Shown here: one piece after another, positions 22,576 through 29,879 of the stretch
Layout of the letters: each line of letters opens with the position of its first letter
Position numbering within the stretch: position 1 is the stretch's first letter
DNA from: Paenibacillus arenilitoris
GTDB lineage: Bacteria > Bacillota > Bacilli > Paenibacillales > Paenibacillaceae
DNA: 64,000 nucleotides
Reading direction: 5' to 3'
NCBI RefSeq assembly: GCF_014705655.1
Contig: NZ_JACXIY010000018.1
Location: 1 to 64,000, forward strand
Position numbers and translations under genes: made by a program
Notes under the pieces: generated by a model
Database searches by the model: none
The model's input: the letters and a program-made list of their open reading frames with translations, nothing else
What the model was told of the DNA's origin: nothing

Positions 22576-24081
22576 CTAACGCGGCATCGGCATTACTTCT
22601 ACGCCGCCTCCGCCGCCGGTCGGATCGGTTTTAAGCTTCTCCAGCACCGCATTGCCGCGCGTTTCCCACTCGGTCAACGCTTCGCGAGCCGTCTTCGTTT
22701 CGTTGATGACTTCCTGGAACAGCTCGTAGCCCGGCTGCTGCGCTTCCCAGATGCCCGGCTTGTCGCGCCAGATGTTGTCGGCGTCCGAGCTTGTAGGCGG
22801 CAGCGGCTTAAGCGTCGTGAAGGCGTCCATGTTGTACTGAAGGCCGCCGATCGGCTTCAGAAACTCCTTGCGCGCGACCATTTCGTACACGCTTCTGGAT
22901 TTCAGCTTCGCCCAGTCTTTGCCGTTCGTGAATTTAATAAACTCCCATGCGTCTTTATCGTTTTGCGCTTTGCTGTTAATGCCCATCAGCTGGCTAAGGT
23001 AAATATTGCCCCCGGTTTCGGGATCCTTCGGATTGACGGGAACTGTCACGACATCCCAATCGACCGGCACGTAGTCTTTGATCTTCGAGGCGTTGTCGGC
23101 CGCGCGCTTCAGCTCGTTAATGTAGCCGTAATCGCCGATCGTCATCGCTACTCTGCCTTTGATGAACATGTCGCCGTAGAACGGATCGGTGCCGCCGTCC
23201 TCGCCGATCTTCTGGTTCAATTGGTTCATGAATTCATGGGTAGGAACGACCTTCTCTTTGTACAACGAAGCGACGGATGACCATACGCCTTCCCACTCGT
23301 CGCTGTTCACGAGCATTTTCTCGCCTTTGTCGTCCCACATCTTCAGCTGCAGGGCGGCGCTGTATACTTGCGTGTCGTTGAAGCCGTCGGAGGACCAGCG
23401 GTTGAAGCTGAATCCGAAGTTGCGGTTCTCGCCTTCCCCGCTCGCGACTTGCCGCGCCAGGTTGAACACGTCCTGCCATTCCATTTTGTCCGTAGGAGGC
23501 GTGACGCCCGCGTCGGCGAACAGCTTCTTATTATAGAAGAGAGCGGAAGAGCTGAAGGTCGGCGTCAAGGCGTACAGGTTGCCGTCTCCCGCCGATTTGA
23601 TGCCCTCGATGACCGTCGGCACGTAATCGGCCAGATCGAATTTGTCCTGCGTTACGAGCGGATCAAGCTGCGTCAGCAAATTGTCCTGCGTCATGCGGCG
23701 AAGCATGTTGTAATCGAACACGACGACGTCCACCGGATTTTGACCGGTCAGCATTTCCTTCATCTTCTCGTAAGGATCCGGCTGGTCCGGCTGCTTGCCC
23801 GGCTCCGACGTTTGGAACCGCTGGTCGTCGTAATTGATCGCGCCCACGATTTCGAATTGGATGTTCGGATGCATCATTTCGTACATGTCCGTATATTGCT
23901 GGCGGAAATACGGCTCATTATCGGAACCGCCGTACAGCACGCCGATCCGAAGCACCCGCGTTTCGGACGATTCGTTCGACCCGCCGCTGCATGCGGCCAA
24001 CAAGCCGACGAGCAGCGCCAGCGTCAGGCCGAGCAGCATAATATTGCGAAAAGGTAATCCCGTCGATCGTTTATTGTTCAT
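22576..24081 (-). CDS. Extracellular solute-binding lipoprotein, sugar type
   Basis: 501 aa. Lipoprotein signal: hydrophobic stretch then LLAAC with the lipidated Cys at 31, followed by a Ser/Glu spacer. The mature part has the family 1 solute-binding fold (RIGVLYGGSDNEPYFRQQYT, HPNIQFEIV, PVDVVVFDYNMLRRMTQDNL, LYALTPTFSSSALFYNKKLF, WEFIKFTNGKDWAKLKSRS). The acidic, Pro-rich insertion PGKQPDQPDPYEKM near residue 95 is unusual. It is the last gene of the ABC operon (4 bases after the ATPase gene) but there is no MalF/MalG-type permease here, so it probably serves the FtsX-type complex or another importer. Confidence 0.9.
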   Translation of the reverse strand: MNNKRSTGLPFRNIMLLGLTLALLVGLLAACSGGSNESSETRVLRIGVLYGGSDNEPYFRQQYTDMYEMMHPNIQFEIVGAINYDDQRFQTSEPGKQPDQPDPYEKMKEMLTGQNPVDVVVFDYNMLRRMTQDNLLTQLDPLVTQDKFDLADYVPTVIEGIKSAGDGNLYALTPTFSSSALFYNKKLFADAGVTPPTDKMEWQDVFNLARQVASGEGENRNFGFSFNRWSSDGFNDTQVYSAALQLKMWDDKGEKMLVNSDEWEGVWSSVASLYKEKVVPTHEFMNQLNQKIGEDGGTDPFYGDMFIKGRVAMTIGDYGYINELKRAADNASKIKDYVPVDWDVVTVPVNPKDPETGGNIYLSQLMGINSKAQNDKDAWEFIKFTNGKDWAKLKSRSVYEMVARKEFLKPIGGLQYNMDAFTTLKPLPPTSSDADNIWRDKPGIWEAQQPGYELFQEVINETKTAREALTEWETRGNAVLEKLKTDPTGGGGGVEVMPMPR

Positions 24082-24085
24082 CGAT

Positions 24086-24979
24086 TTAACCCCCTAATGA
24101 TTTAGGCGGAGTAATAATAATCCGCTCACCGTCAAATTCCATCGTTGCCTTGTCTTTAATGTTAAGAGCCGATAAATATTCCTTCGGTACTTGCAGGCGC
24201 CCGACCCGGTCCACGACGACGTACGCTTCGTGCACATGCTGCAGCCCGCCGGCCGTCGGAAGCGCAACCTCACCTCCATCCGCAATATTCGGATTGCGCT
24301 TAATAAACTCGGTGCTCGTCAAGCCGTCGCGGATGGCGACGACCCGATCCACTTTGCTGGCCAGCGTCAGGTCATGCGTAACGATGACGACGGTAATGCC
24401 GATCTCGCGGTTAAGCTGCCGGAAGATGCCCATGATCCTATCCGACGTGGTCGTGTCGACCGAGCCCGTCGGCTCGTCGGCGAGCAGCAGCTTCGGCCGG
24501 TTCGCGAGCGAAATGGCGATGGCGACCCGCTGCTGTTCCCCACCGGATAATTGATGCAGCTTGTTGTGCATCCGTTCCTTCAGGCCGACCCACTCAAGCA
24601 GCTGCATCGCGTATGCGCGATCCACCTTGCCGGAGAGCATCATCGGCATTTCCACGTTTTCGAGCGCGGATAAATACGGCAGCAGATTGCGGGCGTTGTT
24701 TTGCCAAATAAAGCCTACCGTATCCCGCTTGTATTGCACGAGCTCTTCGTCGGTAATTTTGAGCAGATCCCACTTGCCGACCCGCACCTGCCCCGCCGAA
24801 GGGCGGTCGAGGCCGCCCAGCGTATTCAGAAGCGTCGATTTGCCGCTGCCGCTGTTGCCGATAATCGCCATCAGCTCGCCTTCCTCGACCTTCAGGTTGA
24901 GGCCTTGCAGCGCGACGACCTCCAGATCGTCGGTTTTGTAAATTTTGACCAAGCCTTCGCAATCGATCATCGCCGTCAT
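24086..24979 (-). CDS. MacB/LolD-type ABC ATPase with C-terminal AbrB-like domain
   Basis: 297 aa. Residues 1-225 are a complete ABC ATPase: Walker A GNSGSGKSTLLN, Q-loop WQNNARNLLPYLSALENVEM, signature LSGGEQQRVAIA, Walker B LLLADEPTGSVD, switch VVIVTHDLTLASKVDRVVAI. After a linker comes a 45-residue extension, VVVDRVGRLQVPKEYLSALN then IKDKATMEFDGERIIITPP, which has the swapped-hairpin AbrB/SpoVT pattern (strand, GR-hydrophobic-x-hydrophobic-P, helix, strand, strand). Such a fusion is not standard for this transporter family; the domain might dimerise the ATPase or sense something. ATGA overlap with the permease gene implies translational coupling. Confidence 0.9.
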   Translation of the reverse strand: MTAMIDCEGLVKIYKTDDLEVVALQGLNLKVEEGELMAIIGNSGSGKSTLLNTLGGLDRPSAGQVRVGKWDLLKITDEELVQYKRDTVGFIWQNNARNLLPYLSALENVEMPMMLSGKVDRAYAMQLLEWVGLKERMHNKLHQLSGGEQQRVAIAISLANRPKLLLADEPTGSVDTTTSDRIMGIFRQLNREIGITVVIVTHDLTLASKVDRVVAIRDGLTSTEFIKRNPNIADGGEVALPTAGGLQHVHEAYVVVDRVGRLQVPKEYLSALNIKDKATMEFDGERIIITPPKSLGG

Positions 24980-27900
24980 CGCTCCTCTCCCATCTTGACC
25001 GCTTGATGCACCCTAAGCCTGCGGATATGCAGGAAGAGCAGCATGGCGCCGATCACCATCATGAAGCCGACGACGTAGAACAGCTGGTTCGTATCGTTTG
25101 AATCAAATACGACCCGGAACGGCGGCACCGTCTCCGCCACGTTCTCGGTCGTCTGCAGGAACGGCAGGAAGAGCAGGCTGACCACCTTGCCGATGAGAAC
25201 GCCGAGCCCGATCGCGAGACCGGCCGTGAACAGCTGCTCCAGGAGAAGCATGCCGGTCAACTGCTTGCGGGACAATCCCATCGCGCGCAGAACGCCGAAC
25301 TGCACGACCCTGCCGGATAAGTTAAAGAACCAATACAGGACGTATCCCGCAAGCGTAATGATGACGGAAACGAGGAACCCGAGGCTCAAGATGCCGAATA
25401 CGCCGCCTCTGGTCGGATGCTTCGATTGCGTGATCAGCTCGCTCCTCACGTCCTTCACGGACGCAAGCTCGACGCCCGCCTTCTGCAGCGCTTCGACGAT
25501 CGGCGCCACCTTCGCGTCTGGCTTCATCTTCAGCCATACCTCGTAAGGGATGAGCGGCAGCTGGTCGTAAATGTAATCCAAATTCGTGATGACGAACGGG
25601 GATTTATCCGGGTATTGGCTAGGCCAGTAAGGCAGGATGCCGACGACCGTAAATTCGAGCATGCCTTCCGGAAAGCCGACGGACACGATATCGCCCAGCT
25701 TCAGCTGGTACTTCTCCGCCACGCCAGTCGGAATGAGCGCGGCGTGCTCGTATGCCCCCAAGTAGTTCAAATAATGGAACGGATGAGCCGGATACAGGTC
25801 GTTGCGGAACCACGCGACTTTGGAGAAATCGACGTTATCGATTCCGACCACGGTGCCCTGGCCGATGGACTTGCCGGATATGACGACATTTCCTTTCGTC
25901 TGCATGACGCGCGCCGCGGCTTCCACGCCGTCCATCGTCCGGAACAGCTCGAATGGAGGCTCGCTGTACAGCATGCGCGTCGGGACGGAAGTCCCGCCGC
26001 CTCCGCCGCCTCCACCGTTGCCGCCACCATTACCGCCGCCATTTCCTCCACCGTTGCCGCCGCCATTGCCTCCTCCTCCTCCGTTCCCGCCGCCTCCTCC
26101 GCCGGAACCTCCGCCCGGCGTCGTAACGACCTCGGCTGAACCTTCCCAGACGGTTTGGATGATGACGTCGGAGCCGTACTTATACAGCGTGCGCTCCGTC
26201 GAGTTCAAATCGATCGTCCGCGCCGCGGAAGCGTTGTATACGCCAAGGCCGAGCGTCAGAACGAGCAGGATCATGAGCGGATAATAGCCTTTGGACGAAC
26301 GCGACAGCTGCGTCAGCGTCAAGTACAGCGGCACGGGCAGAAACTTGCGGCCGAGCCAATTGAACAGCTTGAGCAGCCACGGGAACAGCCTCAGGAAGAA
26401 CAGCCCGATCGCAAAGATCGACAGTGCCGGCACGAAGAACAGAAACGGCTGAACGTTCAGCTGGTCGGTCGTTAGGCCGGTCTGGAACGTCAGCATTTGG
26501 CGTTCATTGAACATGTACCAGCCGTAACCGGACGCCGCCAGCAGCAGGACATCCAGGTACCAGCGCTGCCAGACGGGCTTCCGGTCGGACCTGGCCAGCT
26601 CCTGCTTATAGCTGACGATCGACGACCTGGCATAGATGACGGCCGGAATGACCGTGGCCAGCAAGGCGAGCAGCACCGCAGCGCCGCCGGCAATGATCGC
26701 TTCGGTCGAGAAGCCGACCGGAATCGATTTGCGATTGACGAAGGACAGGAAGCCGTTCGCCGAACCGATGCTCTTCGCCATGAACCAGCCCAAGAACGGG
26801 CCGGTCGCGAGCGCGATGCCCCCGAGGAGGAGGCCTTCGAGCAAATAGATCCAGATGATTTGCCGCGTGCCCGCTCCCCGGCTTCGCAGCACCGCGATGT
26901 CGCTGCGCTGCTTGTCGAGCGACTGACGGGCGTTCATCGCGATAAAATAGAACACCATCGCCAGCATGGGCGCCGCAAGCGTGAACAGCAGCGTCTGCAG
27001 CTGCAAGCTTTGCTTCTTGAACTCGGACAGCGTCGACGCGAACGAAATTTCCACCCGCGTCTCCTTCAGGCGCTGATACAGCTCGATGTTGAGCCGCTCC
27101 AGCGTCCGCCCGAGCGGCGACAGCTGGCTCGTTTGGATGTCCGACAGGTCGAACGCGTAATACCAGCTCGCGTTATGAAGCGGAATGCCGCTCTTGTCGA
27201 GCAGCGCTTTGTTGAACGCTTCTCCGCTGATTTGCAGCGTGTTAAGTAGTCCCTCGAGGCCTTGATACCAATAGGGACTCGCATCGTTAAGCGGTTTGAC
27301 CGCTCCGACGATTTTGACCCGAAGCGTAAGATCAAGACCGCCGTATACCGGATATTCGAAAATATCGCCGATATGTATGTCGTTACGGTACATCGCTTCC
27401 TCGAACATGACGGCTTCGAGCAGCTCGCCGTCGCCTTCGGCGTTCACGAACCATCGCCCTTGGACCAGCTCCGTATTGTCCTCCAGCCCTTTGATCGACA
27501 TGATCGTCAGCTGGCGGTTCCGGCCCGCGTCGATCTTCGACGTATCCTCCGGCACGACCTCCGAGCTGCGGATCGAATAGCTGTGCACGAACGTATCGAA
27601 ATCGAAGCCGATTTCCTTCGGCACGCCTTCCGCGATGAATCGCTCCAGCTCCGACAAGGCCGCCAAGTCCGTCTTTCCGCCGGCGGGAGATTGATACCGC
27701 ATCAGAAGTGAACCCGCGGGCAAGCCTGCGCTCTTCTGCTGAAGCGAATCGGCTACGACCCGCTTGAGCGCTCCGTCGGCGTACATCGGGATGCTGGTGG
27801 CGAACGCTACGGCGAGCGTTAGTCCAGCCAGCGTGCTAAGCGTAAGCCAGCGCGTGTTCCACATTTTGCGAAACAAAAAACGAAACAACGGAATTCCCAT
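24976..27900 (-). CDS. FtsX-like ABC permease with Gly/Asn-rich linker, 974 aa
   Basis: Large membrane protein related to MacB/LolC permeases. An N-terminal helix (about 16-36) and a periplasm-type domain (about 40-300) are followed by an FtsX bundle (about 300-430, with MLAMVFYFIAMNARQSLDKQ and the loop QRSDIAVLRSRGAG), more helices (about 450-570), a low-complexity linker at about 594-635 made of GGN and GGG units, a second extracytoplasmic domain (about 640-830), and a second FtsX bundle (about 845-960, with RVVQFGVLRAMGLSRKQLTG). The duplicated layout is that of type VII ABC systems, which transmit force across the membrane instead of moving solutes. It ends overlapping the ATPase gene and starts 3 bases after the adaptor gene. 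Confidence 0.9.
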   Translation of the reverse strand: MGIPLFRFLFRKMWNTRWLTLSTLAGLTLAVAFATSIPMYADGALKRVVADSLQQKSAGLPAGSLLMRYQSPAGGKTDLAALSELERFIAEGVPKEIGFDFDTFVHSYSIRSSEVVPEDTSKIDAGRNRQLTIMSIKGLEDNTELVQGRWFVNAEGDGELLEAVMFEEAMYRNDIHIGDIFEYPVYGGLDLTLRVKIVGAVKPLNDASPYWYQGLEGLLNTLQISGEAFNKALLDKSGIPLHNASWYYAFDLSDIQTSQLSPLGRTLERLNIELYQRLKETRVEISFASTLSEFKKQSLQLQTLLFTLAAPMLAMVFYFIAMNARQSLDKQRSDIAVLRSRGAGTRQIIWIYLLEGLLLGGIALATGPFLGWFMAKSIGSANGFLSFVNRKSIPVGFSTEAIIAGGAAVLLALLATVIPAVIYARSSIVSYKQELARSDRKPVWQRWYLDVLLLAASGYGWYMFNERQMLTFQTGLTTDQLNVQPFLFFVPALSIFAIGLFFLRLFPWLLKLFNWLGRKFLPVPLYLTLTQLSRSSKGYYPLMILLVLTLGLGVYNASAARTIDLNSTERTLYKYGSDVIIQTVWEGSAEVVTTPGGGSGGGGGGNGGGGGNGGGNGGGNGGGNGGGNGGGGGGGGTSVPTRMLYSEPPFELFRTMDGVEAAARVMQTKGNVVISGKSIGQGTVVGIDNVDFSKVAWFRNDLYPAHPFHYLNYLGAYEHAALIPTGVAEKYQLKLGDIVSVGFPEGMLEFTVVGILPYWPSQYPDKSPFVITNLDYIYDQLPLIPYEVWLKMKPDAKVAPIVEALQKAGVELASVKDVRSELITQSKHPTRGGVFGILSLGFLVSVIITLAGYVLYWFFNLSGRVVQFGVLRAMGLSRKQLTGMLLLEQLFTAGLAIGLGVLIGKVVSLLFLPFLQTTENVAETVPPFRVVFDSNDTNQLFYVVGFMMVIGAMLLFLHIRRLRVHQAVKMGEER
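25996..26118. repeat. Low-complexity GGC/AAC codon repeat encoding the Gly/Asn linker
   Basis: About 120 bases of near-repeating CCGCC, CCACC and TTGCC units on the plus strand, coding on the minus strand for GGGSGGGG, then several GGN units, then a final run of eight or more Gly before TSVPTR. In-frame throughout. Such DNA is prone to length change by slippage. Confidence 0.85.
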
Positions 27901-27903
27901 GAG

Positions 27904-28965
27904 CTATCTACCTACAACTTTCTGCCCCGGCGTGAGCCCCTTCAATACTTCGACCTGCGTAGCGGTCTGCTGCCCGATCTCGACGTCCACCTCGCGCTTG
28001 CCTTCCTCGTCGATTACCTGCACGTAGGTGCGCGAGCCGATCGAACGAAGCGTGGAAGGAGGGATAACGATGGCATTCTCGGTACGCTTCGTTATGATGT
28101 TCAGCGAAAGCGGCGTTCCGCGGTTTAAGTTTTTGGGCAGATCCTTGATCTCGACGATCAGGAAGTCCTCGGGTCGCTCCGGCTCAGGCTCGCCCGGCTG
28201 GCCGCCGTTGCCGGGCTCCTCGGACGTGCTCGGAAGCTGCTTGACCGTCCCCTTGAAGTCGCCGACGCTGTTAATGTTCACGGCGACCTCCATCCCGGCG
28301 GCCACCTTCTCGAGCTCGGTTTTGGACAGCTTCGCGGCGGGGGTAATTTGATTCGTGTCGGCCACGATCGCGATCGGATCGTACGCTTTGATCAAATCGC
28401 CCTTCTCCGCGTTTAACGAGACGATCGTCCCGCCGAACGGCGCTTTCAGCGTAGCCTTGGCGATCTCTTCCTCCATGTCGGCCAGCTTCTGCTTCCGCTC
28501 CTCGAAGGCGATCGACCTTTCCTCGAACTCGATCGGATCCATCTCGTCGCGCTGGCGAAGCGTCTCCTTCATCGCGATTTCTTCCTTCTTGAAGGCGAGC
28601 CGCTCCAGACGCAGCGTTTTCACCAGATCGTCGACGTCGAGCTCGCCGATCACCTGCCCGGCCGTGACCTTGTCTCCCGGCTTCACGTAGAGCTCCTTCA
28701 AATGCTTGCCGTCAAGCGTGAAAAACAGCGTCTCCTCTTCCAGCGAAATCAGCTTGCCGATCACCTGCACCTTGGTCTCCAGCGTAGCCGTCGTCACTTC
28801 GTACTCGGGCTTCTTGGAAATTTGCGGCGGAGCGATCTCAGGCAGGACCTCCTCCTCTTGCTCCGGGGGAAGCAGCGAGCATCCGCTCGCGAATAATAGG
28901 GAAACGCTCGCGGCGACGACGAACGACCGCTTAAATAAATTTCCCGTCCACCATTTCATAGACAT
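27904..28965 (-). CDS. HlyD/MacA-like membrane-fusion (adaptor) lipoprotein
   Basis: 353 aa. Lipobox LFASGC with Cys at 29. Then a barrel-sandwich (lipoyl) half ATLETKVQVIGKLISLEEET, VKPGDKVTAGQVIGELDVDD, an alpha-helical hairpin (about 130-190, MKETLRQRDEMDPIEFEERS), the second lipoyl half KAPFGGTIVSLNAEKGDLIK, a beta-barrel domain and a C-terminal domain ending TATQVEVLKGLTPGQKVVG. Links a FtsX/MacB permease to the outside in a Gram-positive envelope. The ATG at 28965 has GGAGG 9 bases upstream. Its start overlaps the end of the preceding ATPase gene by 35 bases. Confidence 0.9.
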   Translation of the reverse strand: MSMKWWTGNLFKRSFVVAASVSLLFASGCSLLPPEQEEEVLPEIAPPQISKKPEYEVTTATLETKVQVIGKLISLEEETLFFTLDGKHLKELYVKPGDKVTAGQVIGELDVDDLVKTLRLERLAFKKEEIAMKETLRQRDEMDPIEFEERSIAFEERKQKLADMEEEIAKATLKAPFGGTIVSLNAEKGDLIKAYDPIAIVADTNQITPAAKLSKTELEKVAAGMEVAVNINSVGDFKGTVKQLPSTSEEPGNGGQPGEPEPERPEDFLIVEIKDLPKNLNRGTPLSLNIITKRTENAIVIPPSTLRSIGSRTYVQVIDEEGKREVDVEIGQQTATQVEVLKGLTPGQKVVGR

Positions 28966-29662
28966 GGTCGGCAACCTCCAAAATCGTAGGATCGTGTGTA
29001 GTCATGCAAATCGTAACGTGTTCGGTGCGGATAATATTTTGAAAGACCGCCATGATTTGGGCGGACATGCCCGTATCCAGCTCCGCCGTCGGTTCGTCGG
29101 CCAGCAGAAGCTTCGGCTTGTGCGCGATCGCCTTGGCGATTGCCACGCGCTGCTGTTCGCCGCCCGACAGCTCGAATGGGCGGTGATGCATCCGCTTCTC
29201 AAGGCCGACGAGCTCCAGACATTGCGCGACGCGCTCCTTCCATTGCGAGCGCGGCACGCCGGCCATGCGCAGCGACAGCTCGACGTTCTCCCACGCCGAC
29301 AAGAGCGGCATGAGCGCGAAAGCCTGGAAAATAAACCCCATCTCCTTGCGCCGTATCAATGTCCGCTGGTCGTCGCTCATCGTGTGGAACGGTAAGCCGT
29401 CAAACCATATTTCTCCTTTGCTCGGCGTATCGAGACCGCCCAGGCAATTGAGCAGCGTCGTCTTGCCGGAGCCCGAACGGCCTCTCAGCATGACGAGCTG
29501 GCGCTGCCGGAGCTCCATCTGAATACCCTTCAAAACGTGCAGCGGCGACCCGCCGACCTGGAACGTTCGTTCGACCTGATTGACGGTTAGCAGCTGCCGC
29601 GGTTCGTCCGCGGGCTCCGGATGCCGCTCGATCGATTGTTCTTCTTCCTGCGAAATGGCCAT
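28931..29662 (-). CDS. LolD/MacB-type ABC ATPase, first gene of the operon
   Basis: 243 aa. Walker A RGRSGSGKTTLLN, Q-loop FIFQAFALMPLLSAWENVEL, signature LSGGEQQRVAIA, Walker B LLLADEPTAELD, switch VTICMTTHDPTILEVADHVY. It is a conventional LolD-type ATPase, unlike the AbrB-tailed one at the far end. Start is uncertain: the ATG at 29662 has a strong AAGGAGGGGG but 13-17 bases away; an ATG at 29698 would add 12 residues but has a weak ribosome binding site. With two ATPases and one duplicated permease, either each serves one permease half, or they form a heterodimer. Confidence 0.88.
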   Translation of the reverse strand: MAISQEEEQSIERHPEPADEPRQLLTVNQVERTFQVGGSPLHVLKGIQMELRQRQLVMLRGRSGSGKTTLLNCLGGLDTPSKGEIWFDGLPFHTMSDDQRTLIRRKEMGFIFQAFALMPLLSAWENVELSLRMAGVPRSQWKERVAQCLELVGLEKRMHHRPFELSGGEQQRVAIAKAIAHKPKLLLADEPTAELDTGMSAQIMAVFQNIIRTEHVTICMTTHDPTILEVADHVYEMVDGKFI

Positions 29663-29816
29663 GAGCGCTTCCGATCCCCCTCCTTGCTCTACTTTCATAA
29701 TTCTCATCTTAAATGATAGACGCAGGACATGCTCAAAAAGTTCCATCATTTCCAAACAACTTTTTATAATCCCTTGTGAAGGCTGGCCAGCAAGTGCCAG
29801 CGCACTCTGCAAACGA

Positions 29817-29862
29817 AAAAAAGCCGCAGCCGGCGAGACATTTCGTCGACGACGGTTGCGGC
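29817..29862 (-). terminator. Terminator of the chemotaxis receptor gene
   Basis: Minus strand GCCGCAACCG...CCGGCTGCGGC followed by seven T's; about 20 bases after the receptor stop, separating it from the ABC operon downstream. Confidence 0.82.
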
Positions 29863-29879
29863 ATTTATCGTTCCTCCGG

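Noticed and set aside
25996..26118. Tandem short repeats considered as a CRISPR or VNTR locus
   Set aside because: No spacers and no regular repeat length; the units code in frame for the Gly/Asn linker of the permease.
24086..29662. Reading the ABC operon as an ordinary sugar importer
   Set aside because: There is no binding-protein-dependent permease of the MalFG type; the membrane subunit is clearly FtsX-like.
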